The notes under the pieces were generated by a model. That model was not told the DNA's origin. It made no database searches and saw only the letters and a program-made list of their open reading frames with translations. Below are positions 41,107 through 52,719 of a DNA stretch of 64,000 bases, one piece after another. This DNA is from Sandaracinaceae bacterium (lineage in GTDB: Bacteria > Myxococcota_A > Polyangia > Polyangiales > Sandaracinaceae). The stretch is taken from positions 248,001 to 312,000 of the forward strand of contig JACKEC010000017.1 of the NCBI GenBank assembly GCA_020633195.1, in the 5' to 3' direction. Each line of letters starts with the position of its first letter. The first letter of the stretch is position 1. The position numbers were made by a program, and so were the translations under genes.

Positions 41107-42273
41107 TCACGACCCGAGCGCGAGCCACACGGCGAGCGCGAGGGTCGCGACACACGAGACGGCGACACCGCACGCGATCCACCCCGCCTTCACGGCCGGA
41201 GGGAGCGCGGGCAGGGTGTCGCCGTCGCGCGTCGTGGCGTCCGGAGCTCCGAACGCGGGCGGGGGCTCGCTCTCGGGCGAGCGCATGCGCGCCGCCTGCT
41301 CTGCGTCCGCCCAGCGGCGCGGCGCCAGCGCGTAGCGCTTCCAGCGCGGGCGGACCTCGCGCCGAGGCGCCGGGGTGGGCTGCCGCGTGGAGCGGCGGAC
41401 GAGCTCGCCCAGCGCGCGCCGCGCTTCACGGCCCCTGGCGATCGGGGTCAGCCGGTCCACCAGCGCGCCCGCGTCACGGAAGCGCGCTTCGGGATCGAAC
41501 GCCATCGACCGCGTGACCACCGCCTCGAGCGCCTCGCTCACCTCGGGGGCGAGCGCGCGCAGCGGCGCGCTCGGATCCGCGTGCCCTCGCAGAAGCATCG
41601 CGGGCATCGGAGCCCCATACGGCCGCGCCCCCGCCAGGCACTCGAAGAGGACCACCCCGAGCGAGAACAGATCCGCTCGCGTCGACGGCTCCGCTCCCGG
41701 CTCGAGGCGCTCCGGCGCCATGTACCAGAGGTTGCCGCGGACGACGCTCGCCGGCCCGGGACCCGATGACAGGGGCTTGCCGATCCCGAAGTCGGTGAGC
41801 TTCACCTCTCCGTCGACGCTGACGAGGATGTTCGCCGGCGACACGTCGCGGTGCACGATCCCCCGCTCGTGCGCGTGCTCGAGCGCCTCGGCGACCTCCA
41901 GGCCGACCAGCGCCGCGAGCGGCTCCGGCAGCCGGCGGTCCGGCAAGCTCCGGAGCAGCGCGCGCAGGTCCACGCCCTCGACGAGCTCGAGCGCGAGGTA
42001 GCGCTCGGCGGCGACCTCGCCGTAGTCGAGGACCCGCGTGATGTTCCGGTGCCGCAGCTCCGCGATCAGCCGCGCCTCACGCGAGAACAGGCGACGGGTC
42101 TCGTCGTCGTCGCCGAGCCGCGGCAGGATCCGCTTCACGCAGAGCCGCTGCCGAAAGCCGCCGGGCCCCTCGCGGACCGCCTCGAAGGCCTCCGCCATGC
42201 CGCCCGATCCGAGGCGGCGGGTGACCCGATACGGGCCGATGAAGGATGGGAGTCGCGGATCGAACGCATGCAT
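41107..42273 (-). CDS. Ser/Thr protein kinase, membrane-anchored
   Basis: 388 residues. The start at 42273 has GGAGG six bases upstream; an ATG six codons earlier lacks a site. Kinase domain about 10-270: LGSGGMAEAF glycine loop, LCVKRI lysine, HRDVSPANIL catalytic loop, DFGIGK and VRGNLWYMAPER. A Pro/Arg-rich juxtamembrane region follows and one C-terminal helix (VKAGWIACGVAVSCVATLALAVWLAL) anchors it with almost no outer domain. The HRDVSPANIL form (SPAN instead of KPEN) is common in myxobacterial kinases. It is the last gene of a minus-strand group behind the helical-repeat protein. Substrate unknown. Confidence 0.88.
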   Translation of the reverse strand: MHAFDPRLPSFIGPYRVTRRLGSGGMAEAFEAVREGPGGFRQRLCVKRILPRLGDDDETRRLFSREARLIAELRHRNITRVLDYGEVAAERYLALELVEGVDLRALLRSLPDRRLPEPLAALVGLEVAEALEHAHERGIVHRDVSPANILVSVDGEVKLTDFGIGKPLSSGPGPASVVRGNLWYMAPERLEPGAEPSTRADLFSLGVVLFECLAGARPYGAPMPAMLLRGHADPSAPLRALAPEVSEALEAVVTRSMAFDPEARFRDAGALVDRLTPIARGREARRALGELVRRSTRQPTPAPRREVRPRWKRYALAPRRWADAEQAARMRSPESEPPPAFGAPDATTRDGDTLPALPPAVKAGWIACGVAVSCVATLALAVWLALGS

Positions 42274-42330
42274 CTCGGGCCTCCGATGCATGGCTATCGG
42301 AGGCTCGAGGCTTCGGTTGCGCGCGAGCCC

Positions 42331-43866
42331 TCAGGCGGCGTCGGGGAGGGTGACGTCGGCCTCGTCGATCGTGTCGTCGAGGGTGGCCTCGAACGGATCG
42401 ATCGAGACACGCGCGGGCCGCGCCGGACGCCACAGGAGACCCAGCCCCAGCAGCCCTAGGAGGATCGCCGCGGCGATCCCCCAGCGCGTCCGCGTCGACG
42501 ACGGGGCCGCCGCGCGCGCTTCGGCGGGCAGCTCCATCGCCGCGAGCGCCGCCACCGCGGCCTCCTGCTCGGGCAGGACCTCGAGCACGCGCCGATAGGC
42601 AGCCTCGTCCCACACGCCGCGCTCGGCCGCGCGCTGGGCGGCGAGCAGCTCGACCTGCGCGCGCCATGTCGGGGCGTCCGCGTGGCGCGGCGCGAGCCGG
42701 AGGGCGCGCCGATAGTCCGCGTCGGCCTGCTCGGCCTGGCCGGCGGCCGCTGCCCGCGCCGCGAGCTCCGCGTAGCCCGACGCGACCGGGCCGGGCTCCT
42801 CGAGCTCGGGCATCCGGGCGAGCACGTCGTCGAACGAGGCGCGCATCGCGTCCAGGTCCCCCGCCGCGCGCGCGGCCTGGCCCGCCTCGAGCGCGATCCT
42901 CACCGGCTCCATGCGTCGCGCGTCCATCTGCGCGTAGAGCTCGCGCGACACCCGGTCGGCGCCCCACTCGCGCGGCGGGTGCTCGCCCGTCTCGTTCCTG
43001 TAGGCGGTGCGCAGGATCCAGATCGCGTTGGTGCCGTAGGTCTCCATCGCCTCGCGCGCGGCGCGGCGGACCGCTCGGCGGGAGTGCCCCGTGTACGAGA
43101 CGATGACCCGCATCGCCGACTGGATCCGGGCGTTCGCGTAGGCCCGGAGCAGGTCCGGGAGGCGGTCGACGTCCATCGCCGGGATGACGCGACCGGGGTT
43201 GTCGGCGCCCGTGGCGTCGTAGGCGTGTCGGCCCCACTCGCGCACGTGGCGGTCGCCGTCGCCCCGCGCGTAGATCGCGGCCGACGTCAGCGCGACGCCG
43301 CGGCGCCGCACCCAGTTGCGGGCCTCCGGCATCCACAGCCCCTCGTCCAGCCCGATCAGCCCGAACGCGGCGCGCTGTGCTTCCAGGCTGTCCATACGCT
43401 CGAGCGCGGCCCAGAGCAGCGCCGGCTCGGCCATGGCCACCACCCGCTCGCGCTCCTGCGGGATGTGGTGCTCGCGGCTCAGCTCCTCCATCGCGCCGAC
43501 GACGAGGTCGGGCTGGAGCGCGTCCTCGGTCCGGCCCAGGCGACGGAACCGGTTCATCACGTCGATCGCCCAGTTCTGCGGCGGTCGACCGCGCCGGATG
43601 CGCGCGATGCGACCCCGGATGGCGGGCAGGTCGTCGGGGGTCAGCGCTTCGAACGCGTCGCGCGCCGCCTCGCGGCGGCCGGCGTCGGCGTCGCCGAGCT
43701 GCGCCGCGAGCGCGGCGAGCCGCTGCACCTCGGGGGCGTCGTCGGGGAGGGCCTCGACGTCCTGAGCCGCCGCGGTCGCGCTCGTCAGCGCGATCGCGAC
43801 CGTCAAAACCCCTGCGATCAGGGGACGATACGGAAGTTCGGGAACTCGCCGGTGTAGCTTCGCCAT
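42331..43866 (-). CDS. Exported helical-repeat (HEAT/TPR-like) protein with C-terminal membrane anchor
   Basis: 511 residues. The N-terminus has an Arg-containing n-region and signal helix (YRPLIAGVLTVAIALTSATAAAQ). The middle is almost all helix, with HEAT-like pairs in the first 270 residues and TPR-like pairs at about 310-440 (ALEAGQAARAAGDLDAMRASFDDVLARM; AAAGQAEQADADYRRALRLAPRHADA; RRVLEVLPEQEAAVAALAAM). A membrane helix near the end (WGIAAAILLGLLGLGLLW) is followed by a short cytoplasmic tail rich in Asp/Thr that could be a phosphorylation target of the kinase encoded 57 bases downstream. The start overlaps the acylphosphatase gene by 49 bases; a TTG further in would avoid most of this. 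Confidence 0.65.
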   Translation of the reverse strand: MAKLHRRVPELPYRPLIAGVLTVAIALTSATAAAQDVEALPDDAPEVQRLAALAAQLGDADAGRREAARDAFEALTPDDLPAIRGRIARIRRGRPPQNWAIDVMNRFRRLGRTEDALQPDLVVGAMEELSREHHIPQERERVVAMAEPALLWAALERMDSLEAQRAAFGLIGLDEGLWMPEARNWVRRRGVALTSAAIYARGDGDRHVREWGRHAYDATGADNPGRVIPAMDVDRLPDLLRAYANARIQSAMRVIVSYTGHSRRAVRRAAREAMETYGTNAIWILRTAYRNETGEHPPREWGADRVSRELYAQMDARRMEPVRIALEAGQAARAAGDLDAMRASFDDVLARMPELEEPGPVASGYAELAARAAAAGQAEQADADYRRALRLAPRHADAPTWRAQVELLAAQRAAERGVWDEAAYRRVLEVLPEQEAAVAALAAMELPAEARAAAPSSTRTRWGIAAAILLGLLGLGLLWRPARPARVSIDPFEATLDDTIDEADVTLPDAA

Positions 43867-44096
43867 CGCGTCTCGACCCGTTCGACGCGCGCAGTCGAGG
43901 GTCCGTGCTGGGCCCAGGAGAGGAGGTCCTTGACCTGATCCTCCTCCCCCTCGGCCACAAGCTCCACGGCGCCGTCGTTTCGGTTCTTCACCCAGCCGGT
44001 CAACCCGAGCTGGCGTGCCTCGCGCTGGGCGGAGGCCCGGAAGTAGACGCCCTGGACCCGACCACGCACGACGAGATGTATTCGCTTCTGTGCCAT
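43818..44096 (-). CDS. acyP: Acylphosphatase
   Basis: 92 residues, the normal length. Hydrolyses acyl phosphates such as 1,3-bisphosphoglycerate. VRGRVQGVYFRASAQREARQLGLTGWVKNRNDGAVELVAEG holds the phosphate-binding loop with the catalytic Arg (YFRA) and Asn (WVKNRNDG). The start at 44096 has TAAGGAGG upstream. It is divergent from rpmE across 134 bases and is the first gene of a minus-strand group. Confidence 0.94.
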   Translation of the reverse strand: MAQKRIHLVVRGRVQGVYFRASAQREARQLGLTGWVKNRNDGAVELVAEGEEDQVKDLLSWAQHGPSTARVERVETRWRSYTGEFPNFRIVP

Positions 44097-44230
44097 GCGG
44101 ACCAGCTCCTCCTTACCGAACTGCGCTTAGCGCTCCAAGAAACCCGCAGCCAGCGATCTTGCGGGTCGCACCCGGATCCACTACATCTCCCGGCCCTCTC
44201 CTATCTTCGGAGGGGACGAAAGGCTGCGTC

Positions 44231-44500
44231 ATGCGAGAGGGAATCCACCCCGAGTACCTCGATGCCACCATCACCTGTGCGTGTGGTGCGTCGTTTTCGA
44301 CCCGTTCTACCGCGGGTTCGTACACCGTCGACATCTGCAAGGAGTGCCACCCGTTCTACACGGGCAAGCAGCGCATGGTCGACACGGCGGGTCGCGTCGA
44401 GAAGTTCCGCGCGAAGTTCGCCAAGGCCGAGAAGCTGAAGGCCGAAGCGGCCGAGCGCGAAGAGGCCAAGGCCGCCACGACCCCGACTGACGCCGGGTGA
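44231..44500 (+). CDS. rpmE: 50S ribosomal protein L31, zinc form
   Basis: 89 residues. MREGIHPEYLDATITCACGASFSTRST and DICKECHPFYTGKQR contain the four zinc cysteines (CAC, CKEC). A charged Ala/Glu/Lys-rich tail of about 20 residues extends past the usual end. The stop overlaps the DUF1385 GTG start. rpmE next to DUF1385 and prfA is a conserved bacterial arrangement. Confidence 0.96.
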   Translation: MREGIHPEYLDATITCACGASFSTRSTAGSYTVDICKECHPFYTGKQRMVDTAGRVEKFRAKFAKAEKLKAEAAEREEAKAATTPTDAG

Positions 44501-45522
44501 GCGAAGACCCGAAGCAGCCGTACATCGGCGGCCAGGCCGTCATCGAGGGCGTGATGATGCGCGCCCCCGGCTGCCTCTCTGTCGCCGTACGGAAGCCCGA
44601 CGGGGCCATCGCGGTTCGCGAGGGCCCCGTGGTGTCCAAGCTCGCCCGGAGCAAGGCGTGGAAGCTGCCCTTCGTCCGCGGCGTGGCCACGCTCGTGGAG
44701 TCGCTCTCGATCGGCTACGGCGCGCTGCGCTTCAGCGCGGAGCAGCAGCTGACCGAGGAGGAGCGCGCCGAAGCGGGCGCCGGCTCGGGTCGCGGCATGA
44801 TGGTCGTGACGACGCTGATCGCGCTCGGCCTGTTCATGGCCGCGCCCCAGCTCGCCGCCGAGGGGACGTCGCGCCTCCTCGGCGTCGAGCTCGCCGTCGA
44901 CCAGTGGCAGTTCCACGCCCTGACGGGCGCGTTCAAGCTCCTGATCTTCACGCTCTACCTGTTCGGGATCAGCCGCCTGCCCGACGTGCGTCGCGTGTTC
45001 CAGTACCATGGCGCCGAGCACAAGACGATCTTCGCCTACGAGGCGGGGCTCCCGCTCACGGTGTCCAACGTGCAGAAGCAATCGACGTTGCACCCGCGCT
45101 GCGGCACCACGTTCCTGGTGGTGGTCATCTTCGTGTCGGTGGTGGCGGGGACGTTCGTGACGCCGCTCTTCATGCCGGCGTGGGCGACGGGGCGCTTCGA
45201 GCAGAACCTGATCACGCTCATGGTGCGCATCGCGCTGCTGCCGCCGGTCGCCGCGATCAGCTACGAGCTGCAGCGGGTGAGCGCTCGCTACTGCACGACG
45301 GGTCCCCTCCAGGTCCTGTTGTGGCCGGGGTTCCTGTTCCAGAAGATCACGACGCGCGAGCCCGCGGACGATCAGGTCGAGATCGCGATCACCGCGATGC
45401 GGGCGGCGATCTGGCGCGAGCAGAACGCGAGCGCGGCGGCCGACGACGAGCCCCTGGTGTTCGAGAGCTTCGAGGGCTTCCTCGAGGACGTCGAGACGTC
45501 GCTCCGGCCCCGAGAGGCCTGA
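44497..45522 (+). CDS. DUF1385 family membrane protein
   Basis: 341 residues. The family signature is clear: YIGGQAVIEGVMMRAPGCLSVAVRKPDG at the start, LPFVRGVATLVESL, then VFQYHGAEHKTIFAYEAGLPLTVSNVQKQSTLHPRCGTTFLV with conserved His and Cys. Four or five membrane helices are visible. Function is unknown; the conserved linkage to rpmE and prfA suggests an envelope role, and the His/Glu/Cys set could bind a metal. Starts with GTG in a GTGA overlap; its TGA overlaps the prfA ATG (TGATG). Confidence 0.88.
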   Translation: MSEDPKQPYIGGQAVIEGVMMRAPGCLSVAVRKPDGAIAVREGPVVSKLARSKAWKLPFVRGVATLVESLSIGYGALRFSAEQQLTEEERAEAGAGSGRGMMVVTTLIALGLFMAAPQLAAEGTSRLLGVELAVDQWQFHALTGAFKLLIFTLYLFGISRLPDVRRVFQYHGAEHKTIFAYEAGLPLTVSNVQKQSTLHPRCGTTFLVVVIFVSVVAGTFVTPLFMPAWATGRFEQNLITLMVRIALLPPVAAISYELQRVSARYCTTGPLQVLLWPGFLFQKITTREPADDQVEIAITAMRAAIWREQNASAAADDEPLVFESFEGFLEDVETSLRPREA

Positions 45523-46589
45523 TGCTCCCCATCGGAAAGCTCGACTCGCTGCGCGCCCGCTACCGCGAGGTGGAGGAGATGCTCTGCCAGCCCGACGTGC
45601 TCGGCGACTCCAAGCGCATGACCGCGCTGAACCGGGAGCGCAGCGAGCTCTTCGAGGTGGTGAGCGTCTACGGCGAGTACGAGCAGGTGGGCGCGCAGCT
45701 CGCCGACGACCGCGAGGCGCTCGCGGATCCGGAGCTGCGCGAGCTCGTCGAGGCCGAGATCCCCGAGCTCGAGGCGAAGTCGCGCGAGCTCGAGACGAAG
45801 CTCGAGGAGCTGCTGCGCCCGACCGATCCGAACGACGCGCGCAACACGGTCCTCGAGATCCGCGCCGGGACGGGCGGCGAGGAGGCGGCGCTCTTCGCCG
45901 CGGACCTCTTTCGGATGTACCAGCGCTACGCCGACAAGGTGGGCTGGCGGGTCGAGGTGCTCAGCACCTCCGAGGCCGCCGCGGGCGGCTTCAAGGAGAT
46001 CGTCGCGCTCGTCACGGGGTCGAAGGTGTACTCCCGCCTCCGGTTCGAAGGCGGCGTCCATCGCGTGCAGCGCGTGCCCGCGACGGAGAGCCAGGGTCGC
46101 ATCCACACGTCGACCGCCACCGTCGCCGTGCTCCCCGAGGCCGACGAGGTCGACGTCGAGATCGACGAAGGCGACATCGAGTTCCAGGCGACCGGCGCGG
46201 GCGGACCGGGCGGGCAGCACGTGAACACGACGAACAGCGCCGTGATCATCAAGCACGTGCCCAGCGGCATCATGGTTCGCTGTCAGGACGAGCGGTCACA
46301 GCACAAGAACCGCGCGCGCGCGATGGCGATCCTGCGCGCGAAGCTGCTCGAGCGGGAGCAGTCCGCGGCCGCCGCGTCCGAGGCCGCGGAGCGCCGCGGG
46401 ATGGTCGGCACCGGCGAGCGCAGCGAGAAGATCCGCACCTACAACTACCCGCAGAACCGGGTCACCGACCATCGCCTCGGGCTGACGCTGCACAAGCTCG
46501 ATCAGGTCGTCGAGGGTGACCTCGACGAGATCTTCACCGCGCTCCGCGCCGACTTCCAGGCGACGCTGCTCGAGCACCACGCGCCCTGA
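45522..46589 (+). CDS. prfA: Peptide chain release factor 1
   Basis: 355 residues; releases the peptide at UAA and UAG. The catalytic GGQ (GAGGPGGQHVNTTNSAV, about residue 230), the AGTGGEEAALFAADLF motif, the RVPATESQGRIHTSTATVAVLPE stop-recognition region with the PAT tripeptide of RF1, and YNYPQNRVTDHR are all present. No frameshift site, so it is not RF2. The ATG overlaps the stop of the DUF1385 gene. prmC does not follow; a strong hairpin does. Confidence 0.97.
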   Translation: MLPIGKLDSLRARYREVEEMLCQPDVLGDSKRMTALNRERSELFEVVSVYGEYEQVGAQLADDREALADPELRELVEAEIPELEAKSRELETKLEELLRPTDPNDARNTVLEIRAGTGGEEAALFAADLFRMYQRYADKVGWRVEVLSTSEAAAGGFKEIVALVTGSKVYSRLRFEGGVHRVQRVPATESQGRIHTSTATVAVLPEADEVDVEIDEGDIEFQATGAGGPGGQHVNTTNSAVIIKHVPSGIMVRCQDERSQHKNRARAMAILRAKLLEREQSAAAASEAAERRGMVGTGERSEKIRTYNYPQNRVTDHRLGLTLHKLDQVVEGDLDEIFTALRADFQATLLEHHAP

Positions 46590-46604
46590 TCGCCGAAACT
46601 AGCG

Positions 46605-46632
46605 AGGGGCCGCGCCCGAAAGCGCGGCCCCT
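46605..46632. terminator. Bidirectional hairpin between prfA and the minus-strand gene
   Basis: An 11-bp perfect stem (AGGGGCCGCGC / GCGCGGCCCCT) with the loop CCGAAA begins 16 bases after the prfA stop. There is no T tract on the plus strand. On the minus strand the following bases are CGCTAGTTTCG. Likely a terminator for both converging units. Confidence 0.55.
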
Positions 46633-46655
46633 CTGGGATGGGATTGGGATATGGA

Positions 46656-46741
46656 AACCGTGCGGGGACACGGTTCGGATCGAGCATGGGGATGCTCGGC
46701 TCCGACATGGGCACCCGGGGATGGGATGGGACGGGTGCCCG
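46656..46741. other. Three further hairpins and a G-quadruplex motif
   Basis: AACCGTG/CACGGTT (46656-46662, 46669-46675), GAGCAT/ATGCTC (46683-46688, 46693-46698) and GGGCACCCG/CGGGTGCCC (46710-46718, 46733-46741) follow the prfA hairpin in a row. The loop and arm of the last contain GGGGATGGGATGGGACGGG (46718-46736), four G runs with two-base loops, a textbook quadruplex motif. A looser G-rich tract lies at 46635-46654. The last hairpin ends 8 bases from the stop of the minus-strand gene. Confidence 0.5.
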
Positions 46742-46748
46742 TGCTGTT

Positions 46749-47291
46749 TCAGGCCATCTGAGCGTCGAGCGCCTTGAGGACCGTCTTGCGGTTCTTGTGG
46801 CTGACCTCGTGCTCGCGGACGAGCTCGGCCTGGGCCGCGGTGAGCCGGGCCACCTCGGCTACCGCGTCCTTCGCGTTCAGGTCGTCGTAGTCCGCGATCG
46901 GCATCACGAGGCGACGGCTGGTCTTGCCGTTGGTCTTCGGCGCCCGCGCCTTCACGCGGGTCTTCGCCTTCGCCTTCGGCTTCTTCGCGGGCGCGGTCTT
47001 CGGCGCCGCGGCCGCGAGCTCGAGCTGCTGAAGCCGCCCGATCTCCTCCCGGACGCGCTCGGAGAAGCGCTCGAGGGCGCGATCGACGCGGTCGATCACG
47101 AAGATCTGGAGGCCGCCGAAGGGCAGCCACTTCGGCCGCTCCGCCTTCTCGAGCTCGGCCCGCCGGACCTCGAGGGTCTTGTGCCAGTCCAGGGTGCCCG
47201 AACGGACGCGATCCAGCGCGCCGAGGCCGCGGTCCCGAGCCGTCTCCGCGAGCTGGGTGCTCCGCTCCTTGAGGGTTTCGATCAAACGCAT
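46749..47291 (-). CDS. Small helical protein with phasin-like N-terminus and YD..HxxRKTVL C-terminal domain
   Basis: 180 residues, almost all helix. The start at 47291 has AAAGGAGG upstream; an in-frame opening 11 codons earlier is rejected. Residues about 1-90 are amphipathic and phasin-like (RLIETLKERSTQLAETARDRGLGALDRVRS). An Ala/Lys/Pro-rich basic linker (about 102-135) follows. The C-terminal domain (MPIADYDDLNAKDAVAEVARLTAAQAELVREHEVSHKNRKTVLKAL) resembles a helical module seen at the C-termini of some actinobacterial lipid-droplet or phasin-like proteins. A role on storage granules or DNA is possible, but unproven. Its promoter carries a striking inverted repeat. Confidence 0.7.
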   Translation of the reverse strand: MRLIETLKERSTQLAETARDRGLGALDRVRSGTLDWHKTLEVRRAELEKAERPKWLPFGGLQIFVIDRVDRALERFSERVREEIGRLQQLELAAAAPKTAPAKKPKAKAKTRVKARAPKTNGKTSRRLVMPIADYDDLNAKDAVAEVARLTAAQAELVREHEVSHKNRKTVLKALDAQMA

Positions 47292-47308
47292 GTCGTCTCG
47301 CCTCCTTT

Positions 47309-47363
47309 TGACGCGGCGCGTCACGAACGAGGATTAGATAACGCGCCGCGTCAGGCGCGTCAA
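47309..47363 (-). promoter_or_regulatory. Promoter embedded in a perfect 13-bp inverted-repeat operator
   Basis: On the minus strand TTGACG (47358-47363) and TATCTA (47335-47340) are 17 bases apart. A perfect inverted repeat TGACGCGGCGCGT (47309-47321) / ACGCGCCGCGTCA (47341-47353) flanks the -10 box: one arm fills the spacer and the other covers the start point just before the ribosome site. A further TGACGCG copy lies upstream near 47368-47375. Binding of a dimeric repressor would shut the promoter. Confidence 0.65.
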
Positions 47364-47372
47364 GCGACCGCG

Positions 47373-48805
<1,433 letters not shown>

Positions 48806-48806
<1 letters not shown>

Positions 48807-49306
48807 CAGCCGCTGATCAGCTTCTCGACGGTGTCGCGGGCGCGCCCCTCGATCATCGCCTCGAGCAGCTTGCGCACCTTGGGGTGGGCGTCGATGACCC
48901 GCTGGACGCGGTGCTTCTCGAACGCGATGACCTTCACGTCGTCGATCGCCTTGACCGTCGCCGTGCGCGGGCTGCCGGTCAGGACGCCGACCTCACCGAT
49001 GCAGGCGCCTCGGCCGAGTTCGGCGAGGTGGATGGAGGACCCCGCGCCCTTGTCGGTCTCGACGGAGACGCGGCCGCGCATGAGGAGGTACATCGTCGAG
49101 CCGATGTCGCCCTGCTTCATCAGGGTCTGGCCCGGGTCGTAGCTGATGACGTAGCCAGTCCGGATGAGCTCGCGGCGACCGTCCTCGTCGAGCGTCTTGA
49201 ACAGATGGCTCGACTCGATGATCTCCGTGGAGTCGGTGAGGAGCTCGTCGAGCTCTTCGGGTTCCAACGCCCGCCCTCGGGGCGGGATCACCGATGGATT
49301 CGACAC
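48806..49306 (-). CDS. Cyclic nucleotide-binding domain protein
   Basis: 166 residues from GTG 49306 (a TTG at 49342 is possible and would add 12 residues). A short N-terminal helix region is followed by one cNMP-binding domain: PGQTLMKQGDIGSTMYLLMRGRVSVE, then the phosphate-binding cassette GEVGVLTGSPRTATVKA with its glutamate and arginine, then FEKHRVQRVIDAHPKV. There is no DNA-binding or kinase domain, so it is a stand-alone sensor. It is coupled to mpl by a one-base overlap. Its partner is unknown. Confidence 0.82.
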
Positions 49307-49345
49307 TGCGACGATCTTAGGGGTCGCCTCGCGGCGACACAAGAA

Positions 49346-49492
49346 TCAGCGCCGTCGGCGCCCGCCGCGGATCGGGACCGGGATCGGCTGCGGAGGCGGG
49401 GCCACGAGGCTCTCGATGGCGTCGACGACGCCCTGCCAGAGCTTCTCGAGGGCGTCGGAAAGAGGGGTCTCGGGTCGCTTCGAGTCCGTCAT
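49346..49492 (-). CDS. Small protein of 48 residues, hypothetical
   Basis: ATG at 49492 to TGA at 49346-49348 encodes MTDSKRPETPLSDALEKLWQ followed by GVVDAIESLV, a Pro-rich stretch (PPPQPIPVP) and a basic end (RGGRRRR). One amphipathic helix with a Trp and a proline hinge are visible. It fits the gap between the ClpB-like gene and the cNMP-binding gene on the same strand and leaves only 39 bases to the latter. No good ribosome site is present and no family is recognised. Confidence 0.4.
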   Translation of the reverse strand: MTDSKRPETPLSDALEKLWQGVVDAIESLVAPPPQPIPVPIRGGRRRR

Positions 49493-49566
49493 GTGGCGAT
49501 GGGATGACTATGCGGATCTGTTCGCGGGGAAGCAAGCCCTGTCCGCAACTTGCACACCTTCGGGTG

Positions 49567-52173
<2,607 letters not shown>

Positions 52174-52233
52174 GGCGCGGGAGCATAACTCACCGGTCGT
52201 TCGAGGACGCGTCCGTCCGACCTGGACAGCTCG

Positions 52234-52494
52234 CTAGGCGCCGCCCTTGTCCGCGTAGACCTGCTTCAGGTCGGTGAGGACCTGCTCGAGGATGCGCTCC
52301 TCTTCGCCGGTCAGGTTCCCCGACGTCTTCTCCTCGAGCATCTCGAGGATCTCGATGCTCTGCTGCGCCATCGGCAGATCGGTCTCGCCGCCGTCGGGCC
52401 CTTCGACCTCGCCGAGCTGCGCCATGCACGCCGTGCTCAGGGACAGCACGAAGGTCGTGAAGTCGATCGGCGGGATGGCGCGCTCGTCGCTCAT
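52234..52494 (-). CDS. DUF1844 family protein
   Basis: 86 residues. The sequence IDFTTFVLSLSTACMAQLGEVEGP followed by DLPMAQQSIEILEMLEEKTSGNLTGEEERILEQVLTDLKQVYADK is the DUF1844 pattern, a small helical protein found in many Gram-negative bacteria. Function unknown. ATGA overlap with the 56-residue gene upstream, so the two are probably coupled. Confidence 0.85.
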   Translation of the reverse strand: MSDERAIPPIDFTTFVLSLSTACMAQLGEVEGPDGGETDLPMAQQSIEILEMLEEKTSGNLTGEEERILEQVLTDLKQVYADKGGA

Positions 52495-52661
52495 TCTTCT
52501 TCGGACCCGTCCCGGGGCACGACGGGCGCGCAGGCCACCGCGTTGCTCTCGGCGTCGGGGAGCTTGGCGAGGTGCTTCTGGAGGTCGTCCTGGGTGACGA
52601 TGCCCTTGGCCATGTTTCGGGCGACGACGCGCTTGTCGAGGATGAAATCGGGGTGCGACAT
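52491..52661 (-). CDS. Small protein of 56 residues upstream of DUF1844
   Basis: ATG at 52661 to TGA at 52491-52493 encodes MSHPDFILDKRVVARNMAKG, then IVTQDDLQKHLAKLPDAESN, then AVACAPVVPRDGSEEE. It begins with a helix, has a TQDDLQKHL segment typical of small conserved partner proteins in delta-proteobacteria, and overlaps the DUF1844 start by 4 bases. No ribosome site stands out. The overlap and clean amino-acid composition support a real gene. Function unknown. Confidence 0.7.
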   Translation of the reverse strand: MSHPDFILDKRVVARNMAKGIVTQDDLQKHLAKLPDAESNAVACAPVVPRDGSEEE

Positions 52662-52719
52662 GCGGCGGAGTCTACGAGCGCCCGTTGCACTGTCAATGAA
52701 GGGGCTCTAACGAGATGCG

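Noticed and set aside
45522..46589. Release factor 2 with a programmed frameshift
   Set aside because: The frame is continuous, with the PAT motif of RF1 and no internal UGA site.
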